NCBI GenBank assembly: GCA_010909165.1
Contig: VJWM01000068.1
Span: 1,240,001 to 1,304,000 of the forward strand
Direction: 5' to 3'
DNA from: Anthoceros angustus
Taxonomy: Eukaryota > Streptophyta > Anthocerotopsida > Anthocerotales > Anthocerotaceae
Length of the DNA stretch: 64,000 bases
A program made the translations under genes and the position numbers. Below are positions 32,786 to 46,138 of the stretch, in pieces. How positions within the stretch are numbered: the stretch's first letter is position 1; the number at the start of each line of letters is the position of its first letter. The notes under the pieces are model-generated. The model ran no database searches, was not told the origin of the DNA, and saw nothing but the letters and a program-made list of their open reading frames with translations.

Positions 32786-35700
32786 CTACTAGAAATGGGC
32801 ACCCTATGTTACACTTTATGTTAAGATTTGGACCGGATGTAACACTCATGTTGCAATTTTGGGGTCATGTAACACTTTTGGGCCCCTTGTTACACTTTGG
32901 CTTGGAAACCATACCACGGCCGTTGTTGCAATCATGTTGCAATGGTGTTGCAATTATGTTAAGATGAAGTGAGAGGTGGTTTTGCCATCTCTCAAAATTG
33001 CAACATGATTGCAACATCTAAAGTGTTACAAGAGAGGTCTTGTAACACTTTTGGAGGCTTGGTACCGAACCTCCTCCCCATCCACCATTTTCCTTTTACT
33101 TTTGCCCTATGAAATACCACGTTTTACTTGGTAGTTACCACTGATACGCCCATCAATACGACCACATATAAATACCTGTATCAATACATCCTTCATACTA
33201 TACGCATATCATCTACGGCGATAAATGTACTAGATTATTTTAAGTGCTATACGGCGTATTCTTTCATATAAAAGAAGTTTGTATATCATGCGACACGACG
33301 TATAATCGGTCCATATATTCATGATCGATACTTTGTATTTACTATTTGTAAATATTGACGGCCTTTATACCCCTACTTTGTAGCATACCGCATGCGTTTG
33401 TCCTTCCGTCACCAATAGCCATCGCTTCCCGCCATGGCGCCCAAGAAGATATAGTCCCCACCTATCACCTTAATGTGACGCATCACCATGAGGTTATGCC
33501 CCTACAAGATTGTGCGGAGGAGGTTTGGCGCTCGGCTTATGCTTTTCGCCTCCATGTAAGGCACTTCCTACTGCCATCATGCACCTACAGGAAACTTCCG
33601 CCTCCTGCTCGATTCTAATTTTCTTCTTCCTCCGCTATGCTGAGGCAAGCTTTGCCACTTCCACTTTCCTCCCTCGCACACACGCTGTACATACAAACCA
33701 GCCATCATGAGTTATTCAAATAATGGGTCTCACAACAAAGCGGACCATTTGCCTTACCTTCCCTCCGCCCTCCTCGCTTTTCCGCCTTCTTCCTGGACAT
33801 TTTCCTCTTCCGTCCTTCTTCCGCCGCCGCAGCCCGTGCCTTGTCACCGCCCACCGCCGGTGCCGCCTACTCCTCCTCCCATTTCCTCTTCGCCTCCACC
33901 CTTTATCGCTGGTGGCGGTTTCAACTGGGCTCCACTATGTGTCCATGCTCTCAGATCCGAGGTCGCAAGATATGTGTCTGAAAATTAGGCACATCGCCCT
34001 TCAAGACCGCCTCGCCGGCCCCATGTTATCTGCCCCCACGCCCCGCCTCGCCTCCATCTGCAATCGCCTTTTGCCGATATCAAAGGCACCGCATGATGCC
34101 CTCTAGTCCTCCTTCATTCTCTCTCTCGACATCCGCCTCATGCTAGTTACGCTTTTTGCCCCCGCCCACCATGGGGTGATCCACCGCCGTCTGCCTCCGC
34201 CACCCGCCCTTGTCCCCGCTTTTTTGTCCATAGTGCACAAGTGTGTTTCCTTCCGTGACGGATCGCCTCCGTGCTCCACCACCACTCCCCGCCGCCTCCA
34301 CACCCTTGTTCCCCGCCTCCGCTGCTGCCCTTCTCCGATCCCAACGGCCTCCACCTCCGCATACATGGTTGCCACCGCGTGTCGCACCTCCACCTCTTTT
34401 CTAGTATTTGCTTGCTTCCCACTGACGCACTGCCGCCCGCCTCCATTGACACCATTCCTGTGCATGCAACTTCCACCAACCATCGCGACGGTGGTGTCGC
34501 GGCACCACAATTACGCCCACTGCCACTGCTTCTCCCGCTGCCTCCTCGCATGCCTCCTCATGACCGCTCTGCCTCCACTTCACCGCTACTTGTCCATCGC
34601 CGCCCTTCCAAGTCTCGCAGCATCGCCTCCGGCCTCCTCCCAAGCCCCTTCCGCCATCCGCATTCCTTCTAGCATGACGCCCACGCCGCCACCACGCGGC
34701 ACCCGCTGCCTCCCACCCCTTCCTTCCGCCTAAAGGCCACCATATCGATCCATCTCCAATTCAATGTCATTAAGCAAAATGGTCATTTCTTGTTCTCCTT
34801 GCAATGGCTTGAACCTCCGTGTCTTCATACACTCCACCACTGAGGAACTCGGCATGTAACCCCACTATCGCGGGACCCATGAGGTCATGGAAATTGTCCT
34901 TCAACCTCCCATACGCCGCCTTCTTCCGCGAAACCGCCCATGCCGATTCTCAAACCCCACCCACCAAGACGCCTCCCTTTCCCCATGGGTTTGGACCCAT
35001 CCTGCTTTTGGCTAGCTCTTTGCTGCATTTCAGATTATGGCTCAAACTTCCTGCTTCAACTCCATCCGCCCATGCAAGTGCATCTTCCCACTCTTCATCC
35101 ACCATGCTCGCTTTCTTCCCATGTCCTCCCCTTCCATTTCCTCACCGCAGCCCACACATCGAGAGTTGCGTGTCCGCCATCCGCGAAGTGTCGGTTTATG
35201 CCGAGACCACCTGTGTCTGGAATGCTTACACGGATTTCACTAACTGTGTTTTCCTCTTCTAACGCCGCGCCATCTTGCGCTCCCCAGTTCATTCACAACC
35301 TTCGTCCTCACCAAGATGCTTCGGCCTTTGCTTCGTCACCACAATAGCATCGAGTCCCTTCCCCGCTTCATGTGGTTTTGCATGGCCTTTCACCATTTGA
35401 CCCCATGCTTGTTTATCAAGGCTTTCACCTGCATCGTTGTCCACCGTGACTCGCGCCAAGAAGATTCAGACGCCGCACACCGCCATCACCGCTGTAACAC
35501 CACCCCTTCCGAAATTGCTTGCGCCATTCGCATCAAGTGCGCTCGGCGCCGTCACGCCTCGCCGGCTTGTCCCGGCCTCCACGATTCCCACTTTCCCTTC
35601 GCAATCGCCACCGCCCGACCAAAACTTGCCTCCTTGTCTCCATGCTTGAAACACCGCCAAGATGCTGTGCACCGTGATACCCGCTTGTCCACCATGCGCA

Positions 35701-37850
35701 CTCATCCTCCCGCAAACTTCGTAACGTGTGCACACTTTGCCAAAGATCACTTGCCGTTAACGCGAGTCCGCGAAACCAACCTCATCCGTAAATAGCTCCT
35801 CATCTATGTCGCTCACCCTGCACAATGCTCCAACTCCGCATCCGCTGGCCGGAGGTTCCATCTCGACGCCGCCAAACTCAACTCGGGTTCACCGCCATGT
35901 CGCCCGCCTTACCTAACACCGCTCGATGAGGAGGCCGCTTCAGTCGGATGTCGAATGGAGACAGGTGCGTGGATGAGCGATACCCGAGGCCGCTTTGCCC
36001 CATCCTCCCCACAGACACCCATCGTCGCCGACGCTGGCGACGCCGACGGTGTTCGCAGCGCCATACATGACTTCAAGAAGCTTCACCGCCATACTCCCCA
36101 TGTGAACCGGTTGTCCACCGCTTCTGCCATGTCGATGGCAATGGCTTCCTCTCGTGAAAGGCCAGCCATGAGTCCTTGTCGTGCATTGAAGACTTATTTT
36201 GAAAAAGCTTGTTTGCAAAGGCCCACTGTGGGTCATTTATCGCTCACCGACCGCGCGTGCACTTGCTACTTGCCCATAATCACATTTCGACCACAACCTC
36301 GATGCATTTGGAGCAATTTTCATGTTCCATGGTTGCGTAGCGCATGCCTCGCTGTATGATATTGCCCAAATGGCGCAGCGCCCAATGCTCTCATCCATTT
36401 TAACACGAATCATCGCCTTCCACCGACCATTCCCACACGACACTTGGGTATTGGCACATTCCGCCATTGATATCGTGCTTGTTTGTTTGGAAATACTTTA
36501 ATGCCCACTTGGCATGCTCGCCCATCCGCTCAGCCTACTCAAACGACATGCCACAATCTATGTGCCACCGCATGGGTTCCTCCTCTCTCCATCCCTCGCC
36601 GGAGTAGGCACGCCAAGGCCCACCCCTGCTTCCATCCATCGCCTCCGGATGCATCATGCATCGAGTTACCGATGGCACACAAATGGACCATCGATGGAGT
36701 GCAGACGGAAACCTTCTATTCACAATGTCAAACCGTGTACGACTTCCGCATGATGGCCTTGTCCCCCGGCCGACACTGTACTCATCCAACCTTCAATGTA
36801 ATTGGATTATACTCCTCCGAGAACCGCATCCGCAGATTTGCTATGTGGCCGTAGAAGACGCCCTCTTCAGCTCCGCAGCCTCGTCCCACCCATGATAAAC
36901 TTGCACACGCATCTTTTGTGCTCCGCCGCTTGTCCGCCTCCACTGCTCGAGATGGTGCCTTTGTTCCACATGTGACTATGTGCTGCTTGCAACGCAGGGC
37001 CATCCATTATAGCCCTCACTTGGGTCATAGCAGGATGCCTCCCAAGCGCCACCGCCTTCTTCTCGGCACCCACCTCTTGAAACTGCTGCCTCATGTGCAC
37101 ATATCCTCACCTCTTCGTCAGACATGTAAAAACGGCGCATCACCTTCGTGATACAAAGACATAAGTATGGGCGACCTCAACGGCATCCATTGTGTATGAC
37201 GACACACCCAGCCTTTTCTCCCACACGGTCCTCAGACTCGATGATCCACCGACGTGACCATAGTAACGCCGGAGGAATGACATGTCAAATGCATACTCTC
37301 CTCTCTCATATACCCCACGGCTATATCGACTGGCGCACACGCATCGCCCCGCTCGATCCTAAGTATCTCCACCGGCACATCCACCGGTGTGCACTGGCCC
37401 AATGCACACCTGCCCACTAAATGTATTATGAGGTGGGTTGATATATCAAAGACCTTGAGGGAATTGCTTTTCCAGAGCACATCACCCGCATTTCTTCTCG
37501 TTGTGCTTGAATTTCATGGCCTGATTGTCCTCCGGCAAATCCATCCGACACCACCCAATTTCACAACCGCCTTGTACACCTCTGGTCTATGCACTCAAGG
37601 ACGATGGGAAGATGATTTCAAAGATGATGTGCCGCCATGGCACTTCAAGCCGCCCACTTTGCCCCCACTTCCTATGTTAGACCCATAGCCCGGCTTTTAT
37701 GCGCTTAATTCTCTATGACTTGACGGAGGTCGCCTTTCGCCAAAACGTAAGACGCCTCGGCAATGGCCCCTCCTACCGCCACAACCACCTTTTCCTCCAT
37801 TGGCTTCCATGTCCATCCTTGATGCTAGGTCGCCCGCCTCCCCAAAGTGT
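32786..37850 (-). mobile_element. CACTA/EnSpm transposon, copy 1 (lacks TNP2 N-terminal part)
   Basis: CACTA elements move by a TNP2 transposase and end in CACTA. The terminus CTACTAGAAATGGGC is at 32,786-32,800 with its first two bases (CA) changed. A dense subterminal repeat zone follows. On the minus strand TNP2-like coding is readable at 37,140-37,480: 'KVFDISTHLIIHLVG' and 'REESMH' plus 'YAFDMSFLRRYYGHVG', matching the region just before and within the DUF4218-type domain. The copy is cut at about 37,850, just C-terminal to the HVEKN motif present in copy 2. Pro/Ser- and Gly/Arg-rich frames at 33,700-35,800 are low in complexity and not interpretable. No opposite terminus was found. Confidence 0.75.
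32800..33060. repeat. CACTA subterminal repeats, copy 1
   Basis: About ten TGTTACA/TGTAACA and about seven TTGCAAC/GTTGCAA motifs, in both orientations, fill 260 bp next to the terminus. Clustered short motifs of this kind are the transposase-binding sites in known CACTA elements. Repeated almost unchanged at 38,005-38,265. Confidence 0.82.
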
Positions 37851-37960
37851 GGGCTGAGCATGTATTGCGCTTAGCACCAAAATGCCTAAGCCTTCATGCA
37901 CACGGGTGATGGTCTCACCGGTCCTCCCGGCTTAGTGCAAATTCTATCTCCCTTGAATCA
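37848..37960 (-). mobile_element. Duplicated fragment of gypsy integrase zinc-binding segment
   Basis: It matches 32,637-32,750 (GTGTGGGCT-AGCATGT, then GCGCTTAGCACCAAAATGCC) and ends where CACTA copy 2 begins. It fixes the junction of the tandem duplication. Confidence 0.75.
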
Positions 37961-37990
37961 CGGACATACATTATGTGTTGAGGTCATGTT

Positions 37991-40900
37991 CTACTAGAAA
38001 TGGGCACCCTATGTTACACTTTATGTTAGATTTGGACCCACGGATGTAACACTCATGTTGCAATTTTGGGGTCATGTAACACTGGGCCCCTTGTTACACT
38101 TTGGCTTGGAAACCATACCACGGCCGTTGTTGCAATCATGTTGCAATGGTGTTGCAATTATGTTAAGATGAAGTGAGAGGTGGTTTTGCCATCTCTCAAA
38201 ATTGCAACATGATTGCAACATCTAAAGTGTTACAAGAGAGGTCTTGTAACACTTTTGGAGGCTTGGTGCGAACCTCCTCCCCATCCACCATTTTCCTTTT
38301 ACTTTTGCCTTATGAAATACCACGTTTTACTTGGTAGTTACCATCGCCCATCAATCGACCATATATAAATACATCAATACATCCTTATACTATACGCATA
38401 TCATCTCGATAAATGTACTATTATTCTAAGTGCTAGGCGTATTCAATTTCATATAAAATAAGTTTGTATATCGTGTATCGTACGTTATGCATACATATTC
38501 ATGATGCGATACTTTGTATTTACTATTTGTGTAAATATTGGCTTCTATACCCCTACTTTATAGCATCGGCATGCGGTTTGTCCTTCCACGTCACCAATAG
38601 CCATCGCTTCACCACCATAGAAGATATAGTCCCCACCTATCACCTTAATGTGACGCATCACCATGAGGTTATGCCCCTACAAGATTGTCTTTGCGGAGGA
38701 GGTTTGGTATCTGGCTTATGCTTTTACGCCTCCATGTAAGGCACTTCCTACGTCATCGTATGCACCTCTACGAAACTTCCGCCCTCCGTTCGATTCCCAA
38801 TTTTCTTCTTCCCCGCTTGCGTTGGTGAGCAAGCTTTGCCACTTCCTTCCCTCCACACGCTACCATACAAACCAGCATGGCCATCGAGTTATTCAGCGTT
38901 AATGGGTCTCCACCAGCGGACCATTTGCCTTACCTTCCCTCGGTCCCTCCTCGTTTCTTACGCTTCTTTGGACATTTTCCTCTTAGTCCTCCTTCTTGGG
39001 TAGCCGTGCCTTGTCACTCGCCCACGCTGCGCCTACTCCTCCTCCTCATTTTCCTCTTTCGCCTCCACCCTTTATCGCGGTGGCGTTGCCTCAGAGGGCT
39101 CCACTATGAGTCCATGCTCTCGGCATGGGGCAAGATATGTGCAGCAGTGGGCACATCGTCCTCTTGACTGCCTCCCTGCTGCGTCCATGTTATCTGCGGC
39201 GTCCCCCATCCCCGGCCTCCATCATGCCTTGCGCCTTTTGCCCATATCAAAGGCGCATGATGCCCTCTTGAACCTCCTTCATTCTCTCTCCCCTCGACAT
39301 CGCCTCATGCTAGTTCTGCGCCTTTTGCGCCGAGCATGGCTGCTTGCTGGGTGATCCCGCTGTCAGTCCTCCGCCACCGCTCCTCCTTGTCCCCTGCGTT
39401 TTTGTTTGTCCAGTGCCTACAAGTGTGTTTCCTTCACAGTGACGGTCGATCGCCCCTCTCGTGGTCCACCACGACTCACGCCCTCCACTCCTTGTTCACG
39501 CCCATTGGCGTCTCATCCTCCCAACGGCCTCCACCCTCCGCACATGGCGTCACCTTGCGGTCTCGGGCACTCCTCCACCTCTTCTCTAGTATTTGCTTGC
39601 TTGACCTGACCGCCTGCCTCCATTGACACCATTCCGGGCATGCTTCCACCACATGTCGTGGTGTGGGCACCTAATTCGTCCCACTTGTCACTCGTTTCCC
39701 CCTCTGCTGCCTCCCTCATGCTTCCTCATGACCGCGTTCCCGTCTCCACTTCACGCTCTTGTCATCGTCGCCTTTCCCCCTTCCAATCTCGTTGTGCCCC
39801 GCCTCCTCGGCCTCCTCCTCCCAAGCCCCTTAGCCATCTGCATTCCTTCCTAGCTCTCGTCCATCGCCACCACGTGCTGCTGTTGCCTCCCACCCCTTCC
39901 TTCCGTCGCCTCGGAAGGCCACCATATCGGGATCCATCTCCAATTCAATGTCATTAAGCAAAATGGTCATTTCCTTGTTCTCCTTGCAATGGCTTGAACC
40001 TCTGTCTTCTCATACACTCCTGCCTTACCATTGTAGGAACTCGGCACAGAACCCCACTATCGCGGACCGCCCGGGAGGCTGCATGGAAATCCTCTTCAAC
40101 CTCCCATACTCTGCCTCTTCTTCCGTTGGAACCGCCCATCTTGATTCTCAAACCTCACCACCGGCCCGCCCTCCCTTTCCCCATGGGTTTGGACCCATCC
40201 CCGTTTTGGCTAGCCTCTCTTTTGCTGCAATTTTTACTTGATGGCTCAAACTTCCGTTCCTCTTCAACTCCATCCATGCAAGTGCATCTTCCCACTCTTC
40301 GTCATCCATGCTCGGTTTCTTCCATGTCCTCCCCCCCCTTTTCCATTTCCTCTCTGCCTTGACTTCCACAGAGTGCGTGTCGTCATCTGCGAGAAGTGTC
40401 GGCTTATCTTGGACTTGACCACGGTGCAGGAATGCTTGAGACAGTTTCACTAACGTGCTTTCTCTTCTTTGAACGTCCGCCATCTTGCAGTGTCCCAGTT
40501 CATTCACAACCGTCCTCACGGTACCAGATTCTGCGTGCCTTGCTTCGGCCCGAACAACGCCAGTCCCTCCCCCGCTTCATGTGGTTTTATGGCCTCCTTG
40601 ACCATTTGACCCCATGCTTGTTTATCAAGGCTTTAACGATTCATCGTTGTCCACCGCCTCCCTGTCAAACCCATGTCACGCGTGTCGAACACCACCTTCG
40701 AAATTGCTTGCGCCATTCGAGATCAAGTGCTGCGTCGGTCGGTATGTCATCTGCCGGCTTACCGGCCTTCGCGTTCCACTTTCCCTTCTTGCAATCGTTG
40801 CCGCCCGACCCTCGAAAACCTCCCTTGTCTCCCCAGCACGCATGCGGTGCTCTGTGATACCGTTTGTCCACCATGCCTCATCCGGCGCAAACTTGAGCGT

Positions 40901-43700
40901 GTGCACACTTTGCGGCATCACTTGCCGTTAGCGAGTGCGAAAACCAACCTCATCCAAATAAATAGCTCCTCCTCTATTTCGTTCAATTCTTGCACACAAT
41001 GCTCCAACTCGCATCCGTTGGGGGGGAGTTCACGTCGGCGTCATCAACTCAACTCGGGTTACCATCTAGCCCTCGCCTCTTACCTTCCTAGTCTTGATGA
41101 GGAGCTTCTTGGTCGCGGATGTCGAATGACGCGGTAGTGCGGTGGATGGCGAGATACCCGAGGCGGTTGCCCCATCCTCCCCACCAGTCGGTCCATCGTC
41201 GTCGGCTCGGCGGCCCGGCTTGTGGTGTCGGCGCCTTCACATGACTTGACCGCCGCCTCCCATCCTGTGAACCCGGTTGTCCGCCTTTCCATCTTGATGG
41301 CTTCCTCTCGGTGAAAGGCGCGGGCCATGTCGCATTGAAGACCATTTTGAAAAAGCTTGTTTGCAAAGGGTGGTCATTCTTGCTCTTCGGCGGGACCGGT
41401 CTGTGCTGCACTTGCCCATAATCACATTTTCGACCACAACCTCGACAGCAATTTCATGTCCATTGGTTGCGTTATGCGTTACTCGTGATGTTTATATTGC
41501 CCAAATGGCGCTCTCAATGCCCCATTACTCCATTTTACCACTAATCATCTTCTTCCATTCCCACCGTCACTTGGGTATTGGCACATTCGCCATTGGATCA
41601 TGCTTGTTTGTTTGGAAATACTTTAATGACTTGGCATGGTTTACCCATCCGTCAAGCGACATGCCACAATCTATGTGCCACCGGTATGGGTTCCTCCTCT
41701 CTCCATCCCTCGCCGGAGTAGGCACGGCCAGGCCCACCCTGTTTCCATCCATCTCTCGGATGCATCATGCGAGTTACTGCGATGGCACACAAATGGACCA
41801 TCGATGGAGTGCACATGCAGAAACCTATTCATATTCACAAACCCGGTGTCGACTTAGCGGCGATGGCCTTGTCCCTCACGGCGACACTCATCCAACCTTC
41901 AGCTGGATTATACTCCTCAGGAAGCATCCATGATGTTGCTCTATGTAGAAGGCGCTCCTCTTGAGCTCCCCGGCATTGTCCCACCCATGATAAACTTTGC
42001 GCTGCTGCACTTTTGTCTTTGCTCGCCGTTTATGCGCCTCCATTGATACGAGTGGCTGCCTTTGTTCCACATGTGACTATGTGCTTGCTTGAGGCCATCC
42101 ATTATAGCCCTCACCGTGGGTCATAGCGGGATGCCTCCCAGCGCTCACCGCCCTTCTTACACCCACCTCTTGAAACTTGTTCCTCATGTGCAGTACATCC
42201 TCACCTCTTCGTCGTACATGTCCAAAAGCGGCTGCATCACCTTCGTGTGATACGGCACATAAGTATGGGCTGGCGCACCTCAGCATCCATCCATTGTCAG
42301 ACGGCCGACACCCAGACTTTTCTCCCACGGTCCTCGGGACTCCATGATCCAGCGTGACCATAGTAGCGGAGGAATGACATGCGAAATGCATACTCTCCTC
42401 TCTCACCCCCACGGCTATCTTGGACTCTGGTTTGTATTTGGCGCCTTGCTCGGATCCTAAGTATCTCTCCACCGGGTACATCCACAGTGTGCCTTGGGCC
42501 AATCGACCTCGTCCACTAAATGTATTATGAGGTGGGTTGATATATCAAAGACCTTTGGAGGAATTGCTTTTCGAGCACATCACCCATGACCTCTTCTCGT
42601 TGTGCTTGAATTTCATGGCCGGTATTGTCCGTGGCAAATCCATGTCTGGAATTTCACCGCCTTGTACACCTCTGGGTCTATATGCACCCCGAAGGGCGAT
42701 GGGAAGATGATTTCCAGCATGATGTGCGATCATGGCACTTCAAAATTTTGCCCCCCTAATTTCGCTCCTATGTTAGACCCATAGCACATGGGCTTTATGC
42801 GTTTAATTCTCTCTATGACTTGGTGGTCGTCTTTCGCCAAAGCTAAGCGCCTCGGCGCAATGATCCTCTCCTCGGCCACAACCACCTTTTCCCTCCATTG
42901 GCTTCCATGTCCATCCTTGATGCTAGTCGTCGCTCTCCCGTCAAAGTGTGCCATATGGCCTCTCGCATTGTTCTTTTCCACGTGCATGACATCCTTTGGC
43001 GCCATCACAAGGAGGTGACGCACATGGGAGCACCTAAACAGAAGACATCCGCCGCTCCAAAATTTCCTCGCCGGATCTCGGCGTGGTGACCTTCCGCACA
43101 TATCCGCCACCACATCATCAAACGCTGGTGGTTCGGGTGGGGACGGCCCGCCCATCGTATCACCCATGTCTTCCCACCGTCCGCTATCGCCGGGCAACCA
43201 CCTCGTTGCCAACATAAACCGCTTTTTAATCGATGAGAATAGCGGAATCCAGTCCACCAAGAATCCACACACGCCCGGTCCCTTTCACTTGCAATCCAAA
43301 TGGTGCCCAACCTCGGTAGTCGGCAATGACGTCAAAGACCACGCCGCACTAAAATGCCTCCTAGGATCGCTCACCGTATTGAAAAGTCTTCCATGTCCAC
43401 CCCTCTCCAACTCTTCCGGTTCTTCTACCGGGCGCCATATAAACATCAAAATTTTTACCATGCCCGTCCCGTACAATGAGAGGTGTGTGACTATGGACTC
43501 TTTGGGGATAGGAATTATGGGGTTTTGTTTTTTGGTAGGTTGGAATAGTAAAATAAGGCGGAAAAGGAGGAATAAGCACGGATGGCGCCCGGATCGACTC
43601 GGAGTATACTCGACCGGAGTGGCAACGCACCCGTACCACTATGGCGAGCTCGACTACGCCGGTAACGGATAAGTCCGGACCCCACCCGGGCAAACAGATA
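37991..43700 (-). mobile_element. CACTA/EnSpm transposon, copy 2, with TNP2 transposase remnant
   Basis: The terminus CTACTAGAAATGGGC is at 37,991-38,005, followed by the same subterminal repeats as copy 1. TNP2 is recognisable on the minus strand over 42,000-43,700: 'GKNFDVYMAP' near 43,440, 'KFWSGGCLLF' and the family signature 'DVMHVEKNNARG' (42,969-42,993), then 'VFDISTHLIIHLV' (about 42,530), then 'WMYPVERYLG' with 'KPESKIAVGVREESMHFACH' (42,400-42,500), the DUF4218-type segment. Frameshifts and stops are many, so no active enzyme is expected. The unit is about 5.2 kb from copy 1 and in the same orientation. The upstream limit is not clear; no inverted terminus was found near 43,500-44,100. 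Confidence 0.85.
38005..38265. repeat. CACTA subterminal repeats, copy 2
   Basis: Almost identical to 32,800-33,060, except for a few small deletions. Confidence 0.82.
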
Positions 43701-44154
43701 AGCACGCCAGTGAAAGTAACTTAGAAGTTGAGTCGTGAGGGCGCACTAAGCGCGCCACGTGGACGGCCCTGAGTGGAGGTCGGGCATGCAGCAGTCGACC
43801 GATCGCCGTGGGCCGCAGGAGTATTCACGCCCGCTGATCGCGCGGGCGCAAGGCGCAGAGTACGCGCGCGTAAGGCCGAGTAAGCGGAGGCGTAAGGTCG
43901 GTAAGCGCGCGCTCGCGCTACGATGTGGAAGAGGCGCCTTCCGCCGCCGGTTACTTTCAACGGCGCGGCCGACGAGGAGGGTCATTTCGCCGCACCGAGA
44001 CAATTTCGCAGCCTTCGCGCAACCCGGCTCTCGGCGCTATTTCTTTGAGCGCCAGCATCTTCGAGCCGGCTCACCGGGTGGGAGCAGCCGGCAAGAGGGC
44101 GATCGCGGCCGGACTCCGCCAAGCAGCCTACAAAGAACGAGGGAGAAGAAGGCC
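43701..44154. other. GC-rich upstream stretch of repeat family copy a
   Basis: Dense CGCG/GCGC around 43,830-43,925, with repeats of GTAAGGCCGAGTAAGCG type. Open frames on both strands show no domain. It may be the 5' region or LTR of the next element. Confidence 0.4.
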
Positions 44155-45692
44155 ATGGCACCCAAAAGGTCATGAGGTCCTGGGAGCCATGGAACCTAGT
44201 AGAGCGCAACATTGTGACCCGGCCATCCGGACTTTGGGCCCTGGCTGGAGGAAGCGGGGGAATTAGTCGAGGAGTGGCACTTAGATGTTTTCCAGGCTGT
44301 CTGGACGTTTGACAGCGTCACTCTGGTCCGGGAGTTCGCCCGGAAGATATTGGCGGCGGCCAACAAGGAGGTTCGGTCCAAGAACCTCCGGGAGGACCCT
44401 AGGAGATGGACCTTGGAGGTCCTGAGGGCGGCCTACAACCGCCCAAAGGAGGAAGATGGGGGCGTAGTCCCAGAGCCCCTCAAGGCAAAGGGAAAGATAG
44501 AGCCGCAATGGGCGGCGTCGAGGCTCGAACGCACGGACAACCAACTACCGGTTGATATCGACCGCCGATGAGTAAGGGTCAGAGCCCGGATTATTGTCCA
44601 TTGAACTCGCCACCAAGGTGGATCACCTTGGTGATAATTTGTTGGTGTTCCCGCGCGGCTGGGAAAGAGGGCGGACGGGAAGGATTATCTTCGCCTGCTC
44701 CGCACCAGAGGCTCGAAGCTAAGGAGCGAGAAGCCTCCATTCGACCGGGTCTCCCATACCGATCCATGTATGGGGACATTCTCAAGGAGGGAGAGATCGA
44801 GCGGCGCCCGAAGGGGCCGGAGGCCCGCCGGAAGTGAGCGTGCAAGGCGCCCGAGGTGGGGCCACCCCAAGGCCAAACGGACCCGGGAGGAGGACGACCG
44901 GGAGGATTCTGACTCCATACGCCCGAACGGACCCCTCACCACCTGTAAGTATGGGAAGAAATCTCGCCTTCTCCGGTGCCTCCCTCCGGCAATCAACGCA
45001 GCAGGAGGGAACGACGGGAGTTGGCGGCAGCCCAGCCAAAGAATCGCAACGAGCCACCGACTGGGCGGACCAAGAGGCGCAAGACGTTTACCAACGCAGA
45101 CTGTGACGGTGCTGTGCTTACCCCCGCCCACCTGAGTGGCAAGAGGTCAAGAGGCGGTAAGGAGGGCGAAAGGGACGCTCAAGGAGTGGAGGTCACCGGC
45201 AGCAGCTGCACTGAGCCGGCCCCTGCCTCCATGTGAAGGGGCAAAAGGGCTAGCTCGACCCCTCACCCCTCCGAGCCCTGTGACGAAGAGGCAAATAAGG
45301 AACAAGTGCCAGGCCAAGGAGGGTAAAGCTCTGAGCTCAACACTCGTGACCTAAGGGTCCCGATTAGGTCCGAGAACCCAACCCGACTTACTCCCGGATC
45401 ATGTGCATGGAGGTCCTGGCGGACTGCCAAATGCCCGCCCCCACTACGGACTTTGTGGGGGTTCACGTGGCGCCGTGGAAGAAACATCATGGTTCCGGCC
45501 ACCGTCATGGATCAGAGTGCTTTGGGGTCTCGCTGGACGGCCGAAAAGACCCAGGAGGTAGAAGCCACCCGAGCGTGGCGGTGCTCCTCCGTGAGGCTGA
45601 GGTACCCAGAGGCAAGGAGGAAGGTCAAGCCTTTGGCCGACGAGGAAGGGAAACGCAGAAGGCCGAGAGGGAAGTCCGCCATCCGTGATTTC
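44155..45692 (+). mobile_element. Transposon-like ORF family, copy a (broken)
   Basis: I do not recognise a named family with certainty; it resembles the 'putative plant transposon protein' type of gene. The start is MAPKRS at 44,155, then a stop. In other frames 'LVREFARKILAAANKEV' and 'LREDPRRWTLEVLRAAYNRP' (about 44,330-44,450) match the conserved core of copies b and c ('NPKGWTVQHIRKVYGRP' and 'DPRCWTVRSIKQVYGRP'). Further frames (44,568-44,837 and 44,770-45,135) are Arg/Glu-rich. A readable coiled coil like that in copies b and c is not seen, so this copy is the most divergent or truncated. Confidence 0.55.
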
Positions 45693-45999
45693 TAAAGCAA
45701 AGGCATCCTAACATAAGCAAAACTGTGGAGACCGCCAGATGCGGACCAGATTCCGGTCGTGGAGCCCACCGCTAGTCCGGAATGTGATGCAAGAGAGGAG
45801 GACCTTAGCTCTATGATCATGCAAGCATGCAACCCACTATAGGAATCACTCCGGATCCAGACATACGCGGTTGAAGAACGCCGTTGTTTTTCAGAATTGG
45901 AAGGTGTGCCAATTCCTTGGCTTTTGGACAGCCCGTGGTTTTGTCCTTGGCCTATGGGGTTTTGAAATTGTTCACAATGGTATATAAGGAGGGAGCCGG

Positions 46000-46138
46000 A
46001 TAGTGATAACATGTCCAGGCTGATAGGAGAGATTGGGAGGTGGAGCAACTGGAGCGCTCGGTGGAGAAGCGGGTCTGCAGGAACCCTTGGCTGTACTTTG
46101 GGAAGTGATCAAGCTGTCAAGTAGGAGGAGAAGTGAAG
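46000..46138 (+). promoter_or_regulatory. Possible upstream region of copy b; TATA at about 45,981
   Basis: GGTATATAAGGAGGG lies at about 45,979-45,993, some 155 bp before the ATG at 46,139. A TATA box at this distance would fit transcription of copy b, but nothing else supports it. Confidence 0.35.

Noticed and set aside
33700-35800. Extensin-like Pro/Ser-rich proteins (plus strand) in the CACTA region
   Set aside because: CCG/CCT-rich low-complexity sequence within a minus-strand transposon; several frames are open at once, with no signal peptide.
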